Assembly: GCA_001692895.1 (NCBI GenBank)
Contig: KV748192.1
Coordinates: forward strand, 1,116,001 to 1,180,000
Length of the DNA: 64,000 nucleotides
Direction: 5' to 3'
Source of the DNA: Cenococcum geophilum 1.58
Taxonomy: Eukaryota; Ascomycota; Dothideomycetes; Gloniales; Gloniaceae
A program made the position numbers and the translations under genes. Of the stretch, positions 49,009-59,447 are shown one piece after another (position 1 is the stretch's first letter; each line of letters starts with the position of its first letter). The notes under the pieces were generated by a model. The model saw nothing but the letters and a program-made list of their open reading frames with translations. It ran no database searches and was not told the origin of the DNA.

Positions 49009-50150
49009 CCACCTTGTATACGCTTATTTATAACGCGCAAATCCGTTATAGTTAAGTTACTACTAATTAAAGTAAGTGGGCGCCGTCTAGTTGACTTACG
49101 AAGTAATATTAATATAGAATTACTGCTTGGCTAAGGTGCTAGAGAAGGGTTGTAAGTAGATATTAGGTTTACTTAGTAAGCGGATTTCTTATTTTTAAAG
49201 TACGCAGATATATTCTTTTGTTTTCTCTTACTATAAGGCGGATCTAATATTAGCTAAGAGGCTTAAGGTATAGTAGCCTAAGAAGAACGGATAATATCTG
49301 GTTAAGAGGATTATAAGATACTTAAACTTGGCTAATATAATATAGGTTCTACGGGTTTTAGGAGCTTTAGGTATGAATTTTAGGGTATCTCTAAATAAGA
49401 ATTTAATAGAATATTTAAATGCGTATGCGGAGATTGACACTTAATACTTGGATATTAATTAGAGCTCTGCTCTAGTCTTAGTTAAGTTAACAAATAAGTG
49501 GAATGCTAAGGAATATTAAATACTAACCTGCTGAAGCTGCGTCATATCTAAACCTAAGGGCGGAGATTAAGTGCTAGGCTGTAGGTTCTGAGCTGCGCTT
49601 AGTTTAGAGAGCGGAGATTAAATATTAGGCTGTAAATTCTAAGCTATACCTAACTTAGAAGGCGGGGATCGAGCATTAGCACGCGAATTCTAAACTACGC
49701 CTAGTTTAGAGGGCGGAGATTAAGTATTAATAAGGCTACGTTGATTTGTAATAACCGCACGCGGAGATTACTATGGAGATTAAATACTACGCTATAGACT
49801 AGCGCCACCTATATTCAAGCTAATAATACTATTAAACTTCTACTGCGGAGCTTAAAGGCTATACTACGGACTAATACCTAGGTTATTCCGAGATATAAAT
49901 TAAGGCGGTAGAGAATTATAAGGATGGTGCGGGGCTATATTAAGAAGCTGTTAAGAATAATAAAGGCGCTGTAGATATACACCAGACGATTTTTAAGCGG
50001 GTAGCCGTGTATCTAAAGTATGCGGATATTAAATATCCAGCTATTAAGATAACTGCAATAGAGTGGTATATATAGTCTAGGACTAGTTCGCTTATAAGTC
50101 TTAGGTTAATATAAGCTAAGATATTTAAGACTTGGTTATATCCGTTTATA
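49009..50150. other. Unassigned AT-rich part of element F
   Basis: No convincing protein family is visible. Both strands show short open pieces between RIP-type stops. A 60-70-bp unit with the core GCGGAGATTAAGTATTA recurs several times between about 49560 and 49790, with GGGCGGAGATTAAG-type starts, so there is a degenerate short tandem repeat. The stretch may contain the C-terminal part of the helicase gene or a small separate gene. Confidence 0.4.
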
Positions 50151-52580
50151 AGCTAGATGCTAATAATAGCTATAAGGGCGGTAATACCTTGGTTTACAAC
50201 GGTTAATTAAGGCTAGCACTCCTTATAGTTAATGCACTAATAGGTCCCCATTAACCTATTAATAGTAGAGGCGTTTATAACGAGCTTCTAGATATAGCAA
50301 TATATCTACTAGGTTGCGACGCAACCTATAAAACACTAGTACTAAAGTATCGCGTTTCTTCCTTACAAATAAAGTGAATAAGCGCGTCTACTTTATCTCC
50401 TAGGAAGCTATAATCCTATTTAGGCAATATCCGCTTAAAGCCCTTATAGGTTAGTGGTAGTTAGATATAGAGTATGCGGATTTAATTATTAGATATAATA
50501 TAACTGGAAATTAGACTCTAAACTGCATCCTAGTATATTGTATTAAGCTATCCTTTAATCCACTTCTTAACACTTATAAATAGATCCTTTAAGTACTTAC
50601 TTTTCGCAATATTCCTAATATATAGTGCGATAATATTATACTCCTTATAAGCCTATAACGAATTATCGTAATTAGAGCAATAGCGTAGACCTCTAGATAA
50701 CGGACTCGTCTTCTTATATAGCTTAAGTAGAATATTACGTAGATATCCAGTAGCTTTATTCACGAGCTTATATAATATATCTAAAAGTACCGCCCGTTTC
50801 TCTATATTAGTCTTCGCCCTCTTCTGTTTTTCTATATACTTAATTAATAGGGCTAATAATGTTATATTCTTATTAAGTATTTAATCCTCTTCCTCCCAAG
50901 CAAATACCTGCGAGATAATATTACTATTAATTATAACGAATAAAGCTAGATCGCTGGCGAAATCCACTGCCCTATCCTCCTGTATTGCTATCCTAGCAGT
51001 AATAAAGTTACGGCCAAGTCGGGTAGATAGAGGGGCTATAGGTTTTTAAGACTTTTGCTTTAGCGGTGCAATATCCGCAACAGCGCCCTTATACCAGTCT
51101 TTAATAAGGATAATTACATATTTAGTAACGCTGTTATATTAGGCAGCCCTTCTAAATCTCTACAGTATTATATTTAGGCTTTTATTAGGATAATAACCGT
51201 ATATAATAGAATAGATAATATCTGGAATATCTATACTATAGGCTAGGGCGTCTAACATAATAAGAATACGGGTAGGTAAGTCTTCTGCATAGAAATTTTA
51301 ATACTCCCTACTCTTATTACGTTTAGATAATGTCGCATAATAACTCCGTACTACTATTTTAGCCTACTTAATAGTATAGCCCTTAGTTATAAGCTATAAA
51401 CGGATAGTATTTATATACCTATAGATATAATTTTTAGCATAAAGAAAGATGATTGTCTTAGGAATTAATTTAGGACTTAAAACCTTTCGTCCCTTTAGCT
51501 ATATAGTACCTCCTACCGGATTTTAGATCCGCCCAACTAATTAATAAATAGAGGTAGCGGATATCCTACTAGGCGTTATAGGCGTTTAGCCGGATAATGC
51601 GGATATTTTACTAGACCCTATAGATATCTAGCTAAGGGTCGCGGATATATAATCCTCCTCTACTACCACCTCCTTAAATGCCTCTTTAATAACAAAGAAT
51701 AGTGCCTTGTAATTATGCTTATCCCTCCTCTTAATATAGCCCCTAATAATAGATAGGTTAAGCCGATTAATATCCGTTTATTTAAGATCTGTTATACTCT
51801 AATAAAACCCCACTAGCTTTATCACCTTTATATACGTCTCCTTATTAAGTGTTGCAGTATATATAAACTATAGCACTATTAGACCAAGCAGTAATCAGAC
51901 CTTAAAGAGCTGTACGTAATAGGGCCGGAAGCTCTTACCCTAGTTAGTAACTAGATAACACTTATTAATTATAACTAAGAAAATATACAAGTAAAAAGCA
52001 GGCTAAGTAAGGATATAGTGGAACCATTTACTTAATAGCAACTTTGGCGATACTAGAATATACGTAAACTAACCCGCCTTAATATATTTTAGGATATCCG
52101 TATACACTTTTATTACCTCCATATATATAAATACGGGATTCGCTCCTAGGATAGCCTATATCTTTAACAGCTGCTCCTTTTTAATTACGTTTAAAGGCAA
52201 TATAATAATAGCAACAGAAGCTTAAATCAGTAATGGAATTGCCTGCATTATTATACTCTTACCCTATAATATCTTTACTACCAGGAATAAGTCCCTCCGC
52301 CTATATATTACCCATCTTAATACCTTAATTTAACTGGGTTATCCGCTATACGGATATAGAAGCTTAATAGCTCTATCTATTAAGCTTAACTATTTATCTT
52401 TACTTACCTCCTATAAGGCTAGAAGCTTATCTTACACGTCCTATAACTGCCTCTCTGCTAGGGACGTAAGATCCTTTTATATACAATTATCTAGCTCCCA
52501 TAAGCTTTATAAGGCCTATTAGCATTCCCATTTAACTATAGTCTTCTAACCCTAACGACTAGTGTTTTTTTTCTAAGCTA
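50150..52580 (-). pseudogene. RecQ-type DNA helicase, RIP-mutated
   Basis: The minus strand reads a superfamily 2 helicase. The N-terminal side has DRAIKLLYPYSG and RRRDLFLV, then a Walker A-like LQGKSIIMQAIPLL (about 52230-52310). Further on come YILVSPKLLLSKW and a motif II position reading VIINKCYLV where VIDE(C/Y)HLV is expected (about 52050-52000 down to 51960). TATLNKETYIKVIKL lies near 51840. DINRLNLSIIRGYIKRRDKH gives the RecQ linker (about 51710-51780). The second RecA domain has ILIMLDALAYSIDIPDI, where MSDALAHGIDIPDI would be expected, and motif VI ILQRFRRAAQ (about 51150). It resembles fungal RecQ-like genes often found near telomeres or in repeats. Changed motif residues and many stops show that it is dead. 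The limits are approximate. Confidence 0.68.
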
Positions 52581-52997
52581 TAGTGGGTTTTCTATGCGGA
52601 TATAGCGTCTAGTAGTAGTAGAGGTACTCTAGGCCAAAAAAGGATATTTTTAAGGAAGGACCCGACTATAGTATTTACTAGGTGTTGCAATAACTTTAAG
52701 TAGTAGATATCTATAGATCTGTATAGTTTTATCTATATTAGCGGACTATTTAATAAGATATAATATATAGTTATAATTTTAATAACGCGTTTTTTAACTT
52801 TAACGAAATTAATATTAGGACTAAGCAATAGCCGTATAATAAAATTTATACCATTTAGAAGCCCTAAGTCTTAAAAAAAATGTGACTTTATATGGTAATA
52901 ATAACGCGTTATATAAATAAATGAATTAGATATCCGCAATATCCGCTTAGCGGATTTTGGTTATAATTTAAACAAAACGCGCCAAAGGCTCTTAGAC

Positions 52998-53354
52998 ATG
53001 ATTTTGTAATTCGGAAGACGGCGTAGGTTATTCCGATGCTAGCTAAAAAATCGCGTCTGAGCTCGCTGAGGTAACTCTGACATGTGCCTCGGCCCACCCC
53101 ACAAACAAACCCGCCAAGCCACTCTGGCGTTTGCTCTCCCACTCCTTATCCAAATTTGCATCTACACGCTCCGAATCCTCCAAATAGCCTCGAACCACCG
53201 CAAAGCTCTCAAAGCTGCGTCCGCAGGACCACCACCCACTTTACAGCTTCCACGCTACCCTCGAGCTCCTACACGAACATCCAATCATATTAAACGTGCT
53301 GGGTTATACTACCTCGCGGTGTCTCCAGCCACCAGACCCGCCCCCGCCGCCACA
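52998..53354. other. 5' flank of CMC1
   Basis: It is normal-composition host sequence after element F. An in-frame ATG at 53082 would extend CMC1 by 91 residues, but that stretch has no conserved features, so I treat it as promoter and 5' untranslated region. No clear motif is seen. Confidence 0.5.
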
Positions 53355-53932
53355 ATGGCAACCGCAACTTCTCCAGCGCCACAATCTGACAGCATACCGC
53401 CCACAGCCGCCGCAGCGCCCGTCCCGCGAAACCCAGTCCCGCTCTCCGCAGGCCAGGAGCAGCAAGTGCGGGACCTATACTACAAGCGGGTGCGCACGAA
53501 GTGCGCAGACGAGATAAGAGGTAGGGTGCCCTCCCCGCACTCGCAAACAATTCCTGCAGCTGCATGCCTTCATTATAAGCATAGCGACCCCTTGTCTTAC
53601 TATTCTGTCAAACGTGGTCTTATATGATTGCTGATTTTGCTTCGTCTGTAGATTTTGCCTCCTGCGCTCTCAACCGCACCATCTCAGCAACTTGGGCGTG
53701 CCGCTCGCAGCGCATGGCTATGAATGCCTGCATGGTGCAACACGCAACCCAGGCGGAGCAGGATGCAGCACGAGAGGAGTGGTTTAAAGGGAAGGAAGAC
53801 CGGAAACGGGAGAGGGAAGAGAAGGAGAAGAAGAGGCTGGAGCAGGAGAAATTTCATCGCGAGTGGTGGGGGTTGGATGAGAGGGGGCAGAAGGTCCAGA
53901 GGAAGGACGGAGGAAAGGATGGGGGGAGGTGA
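53355..53932 (+). CDS. CMC1: COX assembly mitochondrial protein Cmc1 (twin CX9C)
   Basis: Exons are 53355-53520 and 53652-53932, with a 131-nt GT..AG intron that splits the Asp codon between IR and FASC, giving 148 aa. The CHCH fold has the two required CX9C pairs: C-ADEIRDFAS-C across the splice junction (residues 50-60) and C-RSQRMAMNA-C (about residues 70-80). The intron therefore interrupts the first motif. The N-terminus is Ala/Pro-rich, and the C-terminus is a charged helix rich in Lys/Arg/Glu. Cmc1-type proteins are imported into the mitochondrial intermembrane space by the Mia40 relay and stabilise newly made Cox1 during cytochrome c oxidase assembly. The assignment to Cmc1 rather than Cmc2 rests on the LYYKRVRTKCADEIR block. 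The frame is clean although element F ends about 360 bp upstream. Confidence 0.88.
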
Positions 53933-54405
53933 TACGGTGGGTGAGGAAAGAATATTGTGGGGGAGCCATGATGAAGGGGATTGCATAATATGGCGTTATT
54001 GGCATGTTTCGGTGTGTAACCAAGGGTGGGAAACGACGCTCTTTTTTTTTTGGGCGTAGTTTAAAGACAAGCGGGATTGTAAGATATGATATTTTGTGGT
54101 GGATATTCGATGTACCTGTATATTTTATGCTCCGCATGTACAATATGCGGCAGCTAGATGGAAGGAAAAGAAAATATTCGACTCTGGTATTGCCGTCTAA
54201 CGCCTTGAAATGCTGTCAAACATCATTAGCTTGGAAGATGAGACCCAATTAAGACGCCATAACAACCTCCGCTTTTGCATCGCCCTGAAAAGGAGAAATG
54301 CGTCATCCAATCTCAGATGTGACCTCGACAAGCCTAAAGCACCGGAACCCGTTTAACCTTCAGATCCACTACTACTCTTCGCGACCCATTAAACGATCCA
54401 ACATC
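53933..54405. other. Convergent intergenic region CMC1/TAF9
   Basis: It holds the 3' ends of two convergent genes. A run of about 11 T lies at 54042-54052. I see no gene or repeat, and the open frames here are shadows. Confidence 0.6.
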
Positions 54406-55185
54406 TTATCCATCAACCATGTCCACCTCCCTCCCCACACCAACCCCCATAACCTCCTCAAACTCCTCCTCACCTCCATCATCCTCTCCTCCCTCGCCCA
54501 TAACCGTATCCCCACTTGCCACCGCTTCCCCCTCTTCTTCCCCCTCACTCTCCCACATATCCTTGATCCCCCACCCAACACCCGTAAAGCAGTACCTCTC
54601 CGGCGGCAGCCTCACTCCAAACTCGCGCTCCACCCTAGGCAACGCAACCCTATTCCGCTCGCCCGCCACCTCGGCCAAAAACTCCTTCGGCAGCGCCGCG
54701 TTGAACTGGTACCCAGCCTTCGCCGCCACGGCGGTGCGCAGCGCAGCAAGACTCACGCCGCCCTCGTCCGCGGCCGCGGCGCCCTTCTTCGTGGTGGCCG
54801 ACGGCGCGGGCTCCGCGTAGCTCACGGCGTCCGAGAGCACCGAGGACGTGTAGCGGTACGCGAAGTCGAGAAGCTGCAGCGGGACGCGCTCGGAGTAGGC
54901 GTGCACGCCCAGGTTCGCGAGGATCAGATGCAGCAGGCGCGCGTCGCGCGGCCGCTTGCCAGTGCCGGTGTCGCTGAGGGAGGTCGGGGGGTATGCGGAG
55001 GTGATTGGGTTGAGAGGCTGCCCATTTGAGGATTGGGAGAGCTGTTGTTGCGATTGTGATTGCGATTGTGTGTTTGGTTGGGTGGAAGTTGGGGGGCTGG
55101 GGTTCGGCAGGTTGGTGGATGCAGCCGTTGTAGTTGGAGGCGTTGAGATACCGTTTGGCACATCGCCGGTGACGGGCGAGGCCAT
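54406..55185 (-). CDS. TAF9: TFIID/SAGA subunit TAF9 (histone fold)
   Basis: It is a single exon of 259 aa. After a Ser/Thr/Gln/Pro-rich N-terminal tail (about residues 1-75), the histone fold starts at KRPRDARLLHLILANLGVHA and continues SERVPLQLLDFAYRYTSSVL, the TAF9 alpha-1/alpha-2 signature. It is broken by an Ala-rich loop (about residues 125-145) before the SLAALRTAVAAK helix. The conserved region PPERYCFTGVGWGIK follows (about residues 195-210). The C-terminus is acidic and Gly-rich. TAF9 pairs with TAF6 in TFIID and SAGA and serves RNA polymerase II promoter recognition and co-activation. The start is the only Met before the tail. High GC makes long open frames on the opposite strand, and these have no protein similarity. 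Confidence 0.92.
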   Translation of the reverse strand: MASPVTGDVPNGISTPPTTTAASTNLPNPSPPTSTQPNTQSQSQSQQQLSQSSNGQPLNPITSAYPPTSLSDTGTGKRPRDARLLHLILANLGVHAYSERVPLQLLDFAYRYTSSVLSDAVSYAEPAPSATTKKGAAAADEGGVSLAALRTAVAAKAGYQFNAALPKEFLAEVAGERNRVALPRVEREFGVRLPPERYCFTGVGWGIKDMWESEGEEEGEAVASGDTVMGEGGEDDGGEEEFEEVMGVGVGREVDMVDG

Positions 55186-55337
55186 ATTTCACATATAAGC
55201 GTGGTGTATGGTGGTGGAATGGGTTCGTGATGAGTGTAGATTTGGGAGTAGAAAGAAGTTAAGCTTTGGAGGCGCGGCGGACTTGGCACTAGATATGCGG
55301 CTCTGCTTATCCCCTAACCCGTCGATTTGGGTCCGTA

Positions 55338-55351
55338 GCTTATCGATAAGC
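55338..55351. promoter_or_regulatory. 14-bp palindrome upstream of TAF9
   Basis: GCTTATCGATAAGC is a perfect palindrome about 150 bp upstream of the TAF9 start codon. It contains two GATA cores (TTATC/GATAA), the binding sequence of fungal GATA factors. The regulatory role is inference. Confidence 0.35.
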
Positions 55352-55435
55352 GTCAGCCAATTAGATTAACTAGACTCGGTAGCCGTGCTCAGATATTTGA
55401 AGTCTTTGATATTGCTTAATTCTTATACAAAATCT

Positions 55436-55714
55436 CTACGCAAGTTTATCCTTTGGAGTTAAGTCGCTCAATATGAAGCTCCGGCAGGTATCGTTCCTGC
55501 AGAACGGTATCTTGCAGATACTACAGCCAAATTGAGTCAATCGTTGAATTCTATAGAGAGCACGCGTAGCCTTGATCCCGGTATTCGCGCACAGACCACA
55601 TCTAGCGGTTAAGGGATAGGGCTGAGACTTGGAGCGACTTGGTGCACAACGTGGTTCAAGTGAGGTAGATAGACATATGAATTCAGTGATGCTACAATAG
55701 AGATAGACTTCCAA
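55436..55714 (-). CDS. Possible small zinc-finger protein or transposase C-terminus relic
   Basis: It is an open frame of 92 codons with ordinary composition between TAF9 and the FN3 gene. The C-terminal half has Cys pairs spaced C-x2-C, then C-x2-C-x4-C-x4-C, in RCGLCANTG and FGCSICKIPFCRNDTCRSF. This spacing resembles the Cys-rich tail of piggyBac-type transposases, where a GC-x2-C-x4-C-x(4-5)-C pattern closes the protein. I see no transposase core upstream. It may be a detached remnant, a domesticated fragment, or chance. The start and expression are unsupported. Confidence 0.3.
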   Translation of the reverse strand: MEVYLYCSITEFICLSTSLEPRCAPSRSKSQPYPLTARCGLCANTGIKATRALYRIQRLTQFGCSICKIPFCRNDTCRSFILSDLTPKDKLA

Positions 55715-55875
55715 TTATTCGTATTGGTTTTGATCAACCCCCGCTCATGATTCTTCCAAAAATAAAGGAGAGTCAGAGTAATCTCCATGACAGAGCCAGC
55801 AGAGTCCTTTCAACACCAAGCCAGAGCTTCTCCATACCAATCATCAGTTCCATTGTCAAATCAAGAAGTTTATTA

Positions 55876-58800
55876 TCACGCTGGCCCGAGAACACCCTCC
55901 GCAGGAGACTGCGCAGCGCCGTCCTCCTCATCTCCTGTCGCTTCACTGGCAATGCTCTCATGCAAACTTGGGGTTTTGTCACCTCGCTTTCCCATCCTCT
56001 TCAGCGAGCTCCAGCTTAGTCCGTTTCCCCGATTGTCCTTGCCAATACCAGCTCCAAGTGAGGGGCTTCCCGTTATACTATCCACACTTTTCCCCAGAAC
56101 ACTACTACCGCCTGTACCATCTTCGTCAGTCTCATCTGGGGTGCCAATTTCGCTAGCTTTCTTAGAAAAGAGAGATCCTTTCTCTTTCCCGAAAGCAGGG
56201 AAGAATTTTCCAGAACTGCTCTTTCGAGACAGCTTTTGCATGAAAGACTCTTTGCCAATACTCGATGGTGTTTGCGACTCAGAGGGCGTTTGTGATATAA
56301 ATCGTTCAAGGGATTCGCGAGGAGAAGACGTGGACTCTGCGGCCGTAGAAATAGAGCGGTTGTCTCTTGACCTACGGGGATCTAATGGAGACGTGTCTTT
56401 AGCAGAATCCACTGTGAATGTCTCAGAAGCAGCTGTCCTGTCCTTCTCTTTACGAGAGGACTTATCAGACTTTTCCGATCGAGCCTTTTTCTCACCGCTT
56501 TTCTCAGCCTTTTTAGCCTCTTTGTCTGCAGCTTTCTCCGCCGCTTTTTCTGCCTTCTCAGCTTTCTTGTCACGTACAAAGATGCTTTTAAAGTTTGGCG
56601 CCGTTGGATTGAGCTGCTTAGGTGGGGTTGGGGGCACTGGTGCTGATGGAGGTAGCAGCGACGCCGATGACTGAGGTCGAGTCCCAATGGGAGCTTGGGT
56701 AGGAGACCTTGTTGTCGCTGGGAAATCCGCAGTATCGCCAAACATTGTATCATGTCCCAGACTGGCCGATGAGCCATACTGTGTCGATGGGCGGCGTGAA
56801 GGGTGTCTTGACCAGGAGCTATTATTTATAATACCCCAATCGGGGCCTAATGGGCTACTCCTTTGGCCGGAACCATCTACAGGCCATCCAAACCGTTGCT
56901 GGCTCTCAGTTGAGGGTCTTGGAAGGAGGCCGGTTTCCGTAGATTTAGTTGAACCTTGTCGAGGAGAAGAAGGTCGCCGATCTAAGCCCAGGGTGGTTGT
57001 TGGCCATGGGTCACCCTTAGAACCAAACATATTGAACGCTCTACGGCGGGTCGCAACATGCTTGGGGCTGCTCTGAGATTCTGCCGCCGCCGTTTTACTG
57101 GAAGAGCTACGAGTGAACGCCTCGAGCCATGCCCCAGAATGACTACCTCGTCTTCGTTGCGTCCCAATAGGATCCAATTCGTTGGGATCTTGTCGAGGCA
57201 CAGAATGGCTTTGTGAACCTTTCAACGAGCCCAGGGGAGGACCTTGATCAGAAAGGGTTTTACCACGCTGCCGATTCAAGCCGAACAAATTTCCAAAACG
57301 GGTAGTAGGAGCGTTGCCACCAGCCACCAAAGAACTTGATGTCGACCTAATTGACCTTTTGTCGCTATCGATAATGTTTTCGGTTGCTGGATAAAACGAT
57401 AAGTGACTGTTACTATCTCTAGGGCTAGCAAAAACACTAGGAGATCGGCTTTGAATCGACACAGGAGAGCTTGGACCCTGTATGGATTGCTCCAATGTTT
57501 GAGGAGCACCCAGCCCTGGCAGAGGGCCCGGACCCGACTGAAGCTTACCGAGTGCTTCAAACCCAGATCCAAGACCAAGGTCATCCTTTCCATCCAAATC
57601 AATCTTATCTGCATCGTCTCCAAAGAGTCCGGACGGAAGAAGGGAGCCAGCAGTAGGGCTCATTGGGGAACCACCCGTTAATGCTTCCACCTCCGCTGGC
57701 GAGAATGAAGAGACATTTTTTGGTGGAGGTAACGCCATACCATTATTGATATTGAAATACGGGTTCGGGTTGGTGAAGGTCGGAGAAATACTAGACACGC
57801 TAGTATTGAAAGGAGGAGCGGTAGACATAACGAAACCGCCTGGAGCAGCAGATGAAACAACTTCGTTGCGAATACTCGTCGTACGCCGCCTTTGACTACC
57901 CCTCCGCGTGGGAATGACGTCTTGGGGTGGGACTACTGCAAATAAATGTGGTTGGCTAGCACGCCGCTGTTCTAAAAATGCCAGCTGGCGACGTGCTTCA
58001 CGATTGGCATTTTCGGCTTCTTGGAATATATTCCAAGCAGCAGCATATCGTTGTTGCAGAGTACTGAGTGTTTGTAACCATTGTCGATCTTCTTCAACTT
58101 CAGCTGCCGCGCTTCGGTCTTGTTGATCGCCGTCGTCTTCCCCATTCTCTGACTTCCTCTTCTGCTCCTCTAGGGTCTCGACTTCAATGCCTTTCTTGCG
58201 GATGACTTCCTGAAGACCTTTGTTCGTTTGTATTTCCTCTGCATGCTTAGATTTCAACTCCTCAAGCTTCTTAGCTGACGAGTCTTCATATTCGATTTTG
58301 TCCTTCTCTATGTGTTCAACATCGGCCCGCATTTCTCGTATCTCGCTTTCCCAGCGTGCTATGTCCTCTTTCATCTTTAGCCTCTCATTCTCTTTCTGAT
58401 GCAACAACTTTTCCTGTGTAGATTTCCTTGCTTGTGCTGCGACATTTGTTCGTTCTAAGCTGGCCACCTGTTTCCTGAGTTCTCGGCTAGCGTCCTCTCT
58501 TTCCTTCAAAGTCTGCTTCTTTTCATCCTTCTCTCTCATTAACGATGTCCTAGCATTCTGAAATTCCTCCTCTTCATCCGCAATCTGCTTCTCTGCTTCC
58601 TCAATATCCCGACGAAGAGCTTCCAATCTCTCCGTCAGTTGTTGTATTGATACCTCGGACTCTGCAGATTCCTGAGCCATGCTTGCCTGATCGGCAGTTT
58701 GCGATGCTGGAGAATTCCGCCTCCCTGGCTCTGTACGTTTCATCCGTGGTTGGCTGTTACTATGCTCACGAGTCATAGGGGGTGGAGTTGGAGGCGGGAG

Positions 58801-59447
58801 CGCTGCATCAGCAAAAGCCTTGCAAGGCCGTACAACTGGAGCGGGATTGGAGTCATTGTCTTCCGAAGTATCATAGTCATCTTTATGAACCGAAGTATTG
58901 TAGAATTGTTCCGATGATGCGGGAAGAGTTTTGAGTCGAAGAGGTAGACTAGGAGCCTGGAAGTTGGCGGAGTTGAGTGTGACGATTCGAACAACATAGT
59001 GATGATTTGGTTGGAGATTTGCAATTGTAACGGATGTTTCTTGCGGCGCGACATCGCCAACTGTGATGTGGGTGTTAGCAATGCACTGAATCCCGACACG
59101 AGGATTTGGAAAACTCACTATCAATGCCGTTGACACGCACAAGATATTTTACAACTGAACTTCGCTGCTCTGGTGGCTTCCAGTGCAACAGAACCCCGTC
59201 CGCCTTTATACCGGCCAGAGAGACAACTGGCGCGACCGGAACTTCGAGGCCTAAAAGACCTACGAGTTCGTCGACGGGCTTCGACAGGACCTGGTAAGCT
59301 CGATATCCCAACCTTATTGAAATAAGTCAGTGGAGAAATGTCTTACAGGAGCTAGATTAGTGATGTGTGATTGACAAACCAGAAAAAAGCTGTAACAATG
59401 CACACAGTCTTTAGCCAACCGGATGAGTAAAAGACGAGACCCTCCAT
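55876..59447 (-). CDS. Membrane-anchored fibronectin type III / coiled-coil protein
   Basis: Three exons are 59447-59380, 59312-59119 and 59060-55876, with introns of 67 nt (GTTTGT..AATAAG) and 58 nt (GTGAGT..CACAG, with a GCTAAC branch site), giving 1148 aa. The two introns were placed so that the FN3 frame stays continuous. Residues about 10-25 form a hydrophobic anchor (LKTVCIVTAFFWLGY). An FN3 domain follows (about 47-135), with VSLAGIKADGVLLHWKPPE and NHHYVVRIVTLNSANFQ. Then come a Pro/Ser linker and a long coiled coil (about 225-455) containing LTERLEALRRDIEEAEKQ. The rest is low-complexity Ser/Pro/Gly with a Lys/Glu/Ala-rich run (KAEKAAEKAADKEAKKAEK). Similar proteins occur across Pezizomycotina. 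No function is known to me. It is divergent from PAH1. Confidence 0.82.

Larger units (their letters stand above)
41775..52997. mobile_element. Element F: about 11.2-kb TIR element with DUF6589-like, duplicated unknown and RecQ genes
   Basis: The ends 41775-41800 and 52972-52997 are inverted repeats identical at 21 of 26 positions without gaps (GTCTGAGGGGCTTTGG on the left, and complement GTCTAAGAGCCTTTGG on the right). AT-rich, RIP-like sequence starts and stops with them, between the clean flanks of the dehydrogenase and CMC1 genes. Inside, in order, are a plus-strand DUF6589-like gene, two tandem copies of an unknown minus-strand gene, an unassigned part, and a minus-strand RecQ-type helicase gene. 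All are broken by RIP-type stop codons. An octamer GCGGATAT/ATATCCGC recurs more than two dozen times by eye. No target duplication could be settled. A chance pairing of unrelated inserts cannot be excluded, but the shared octamer argues for one unit. Confidence 0.5.

Noticed and set aside
41775-52997. Element F as a Helitron
   Set aside because: The helicase is RecQ-like rather than Pif1-like, no Rep/HUH motif is seen, and the ends are inverted repeats.
41775-52997. Element F as a Starship or Crypton
   Set aside because: I found no DUF3435-type tyrosine recombinase reading, and Starships are usually larger with a captain gene at one end and no such inverted repeats.
53082-53354. In-frame 91-residue extension of CMC1
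   Set aside because: No conserved or targeting feature is visible; the Met at 53355 precedes the usual short N-terminal tail of this family.
54298-55029. Long plus-strand frame across TAF9
   Set aside because: It is a shadow of GC-rich TAF9 coding sequence on the other strand with no family pattern.
59106-59142. Extending the large FN3-gene frame upstream to a Met at 59142 without an intron
   Set aside because: It would replace the first half of the FN3 domain with unrelated residues; a 58-nt intron with a GCTAAC branch site restores the domain.
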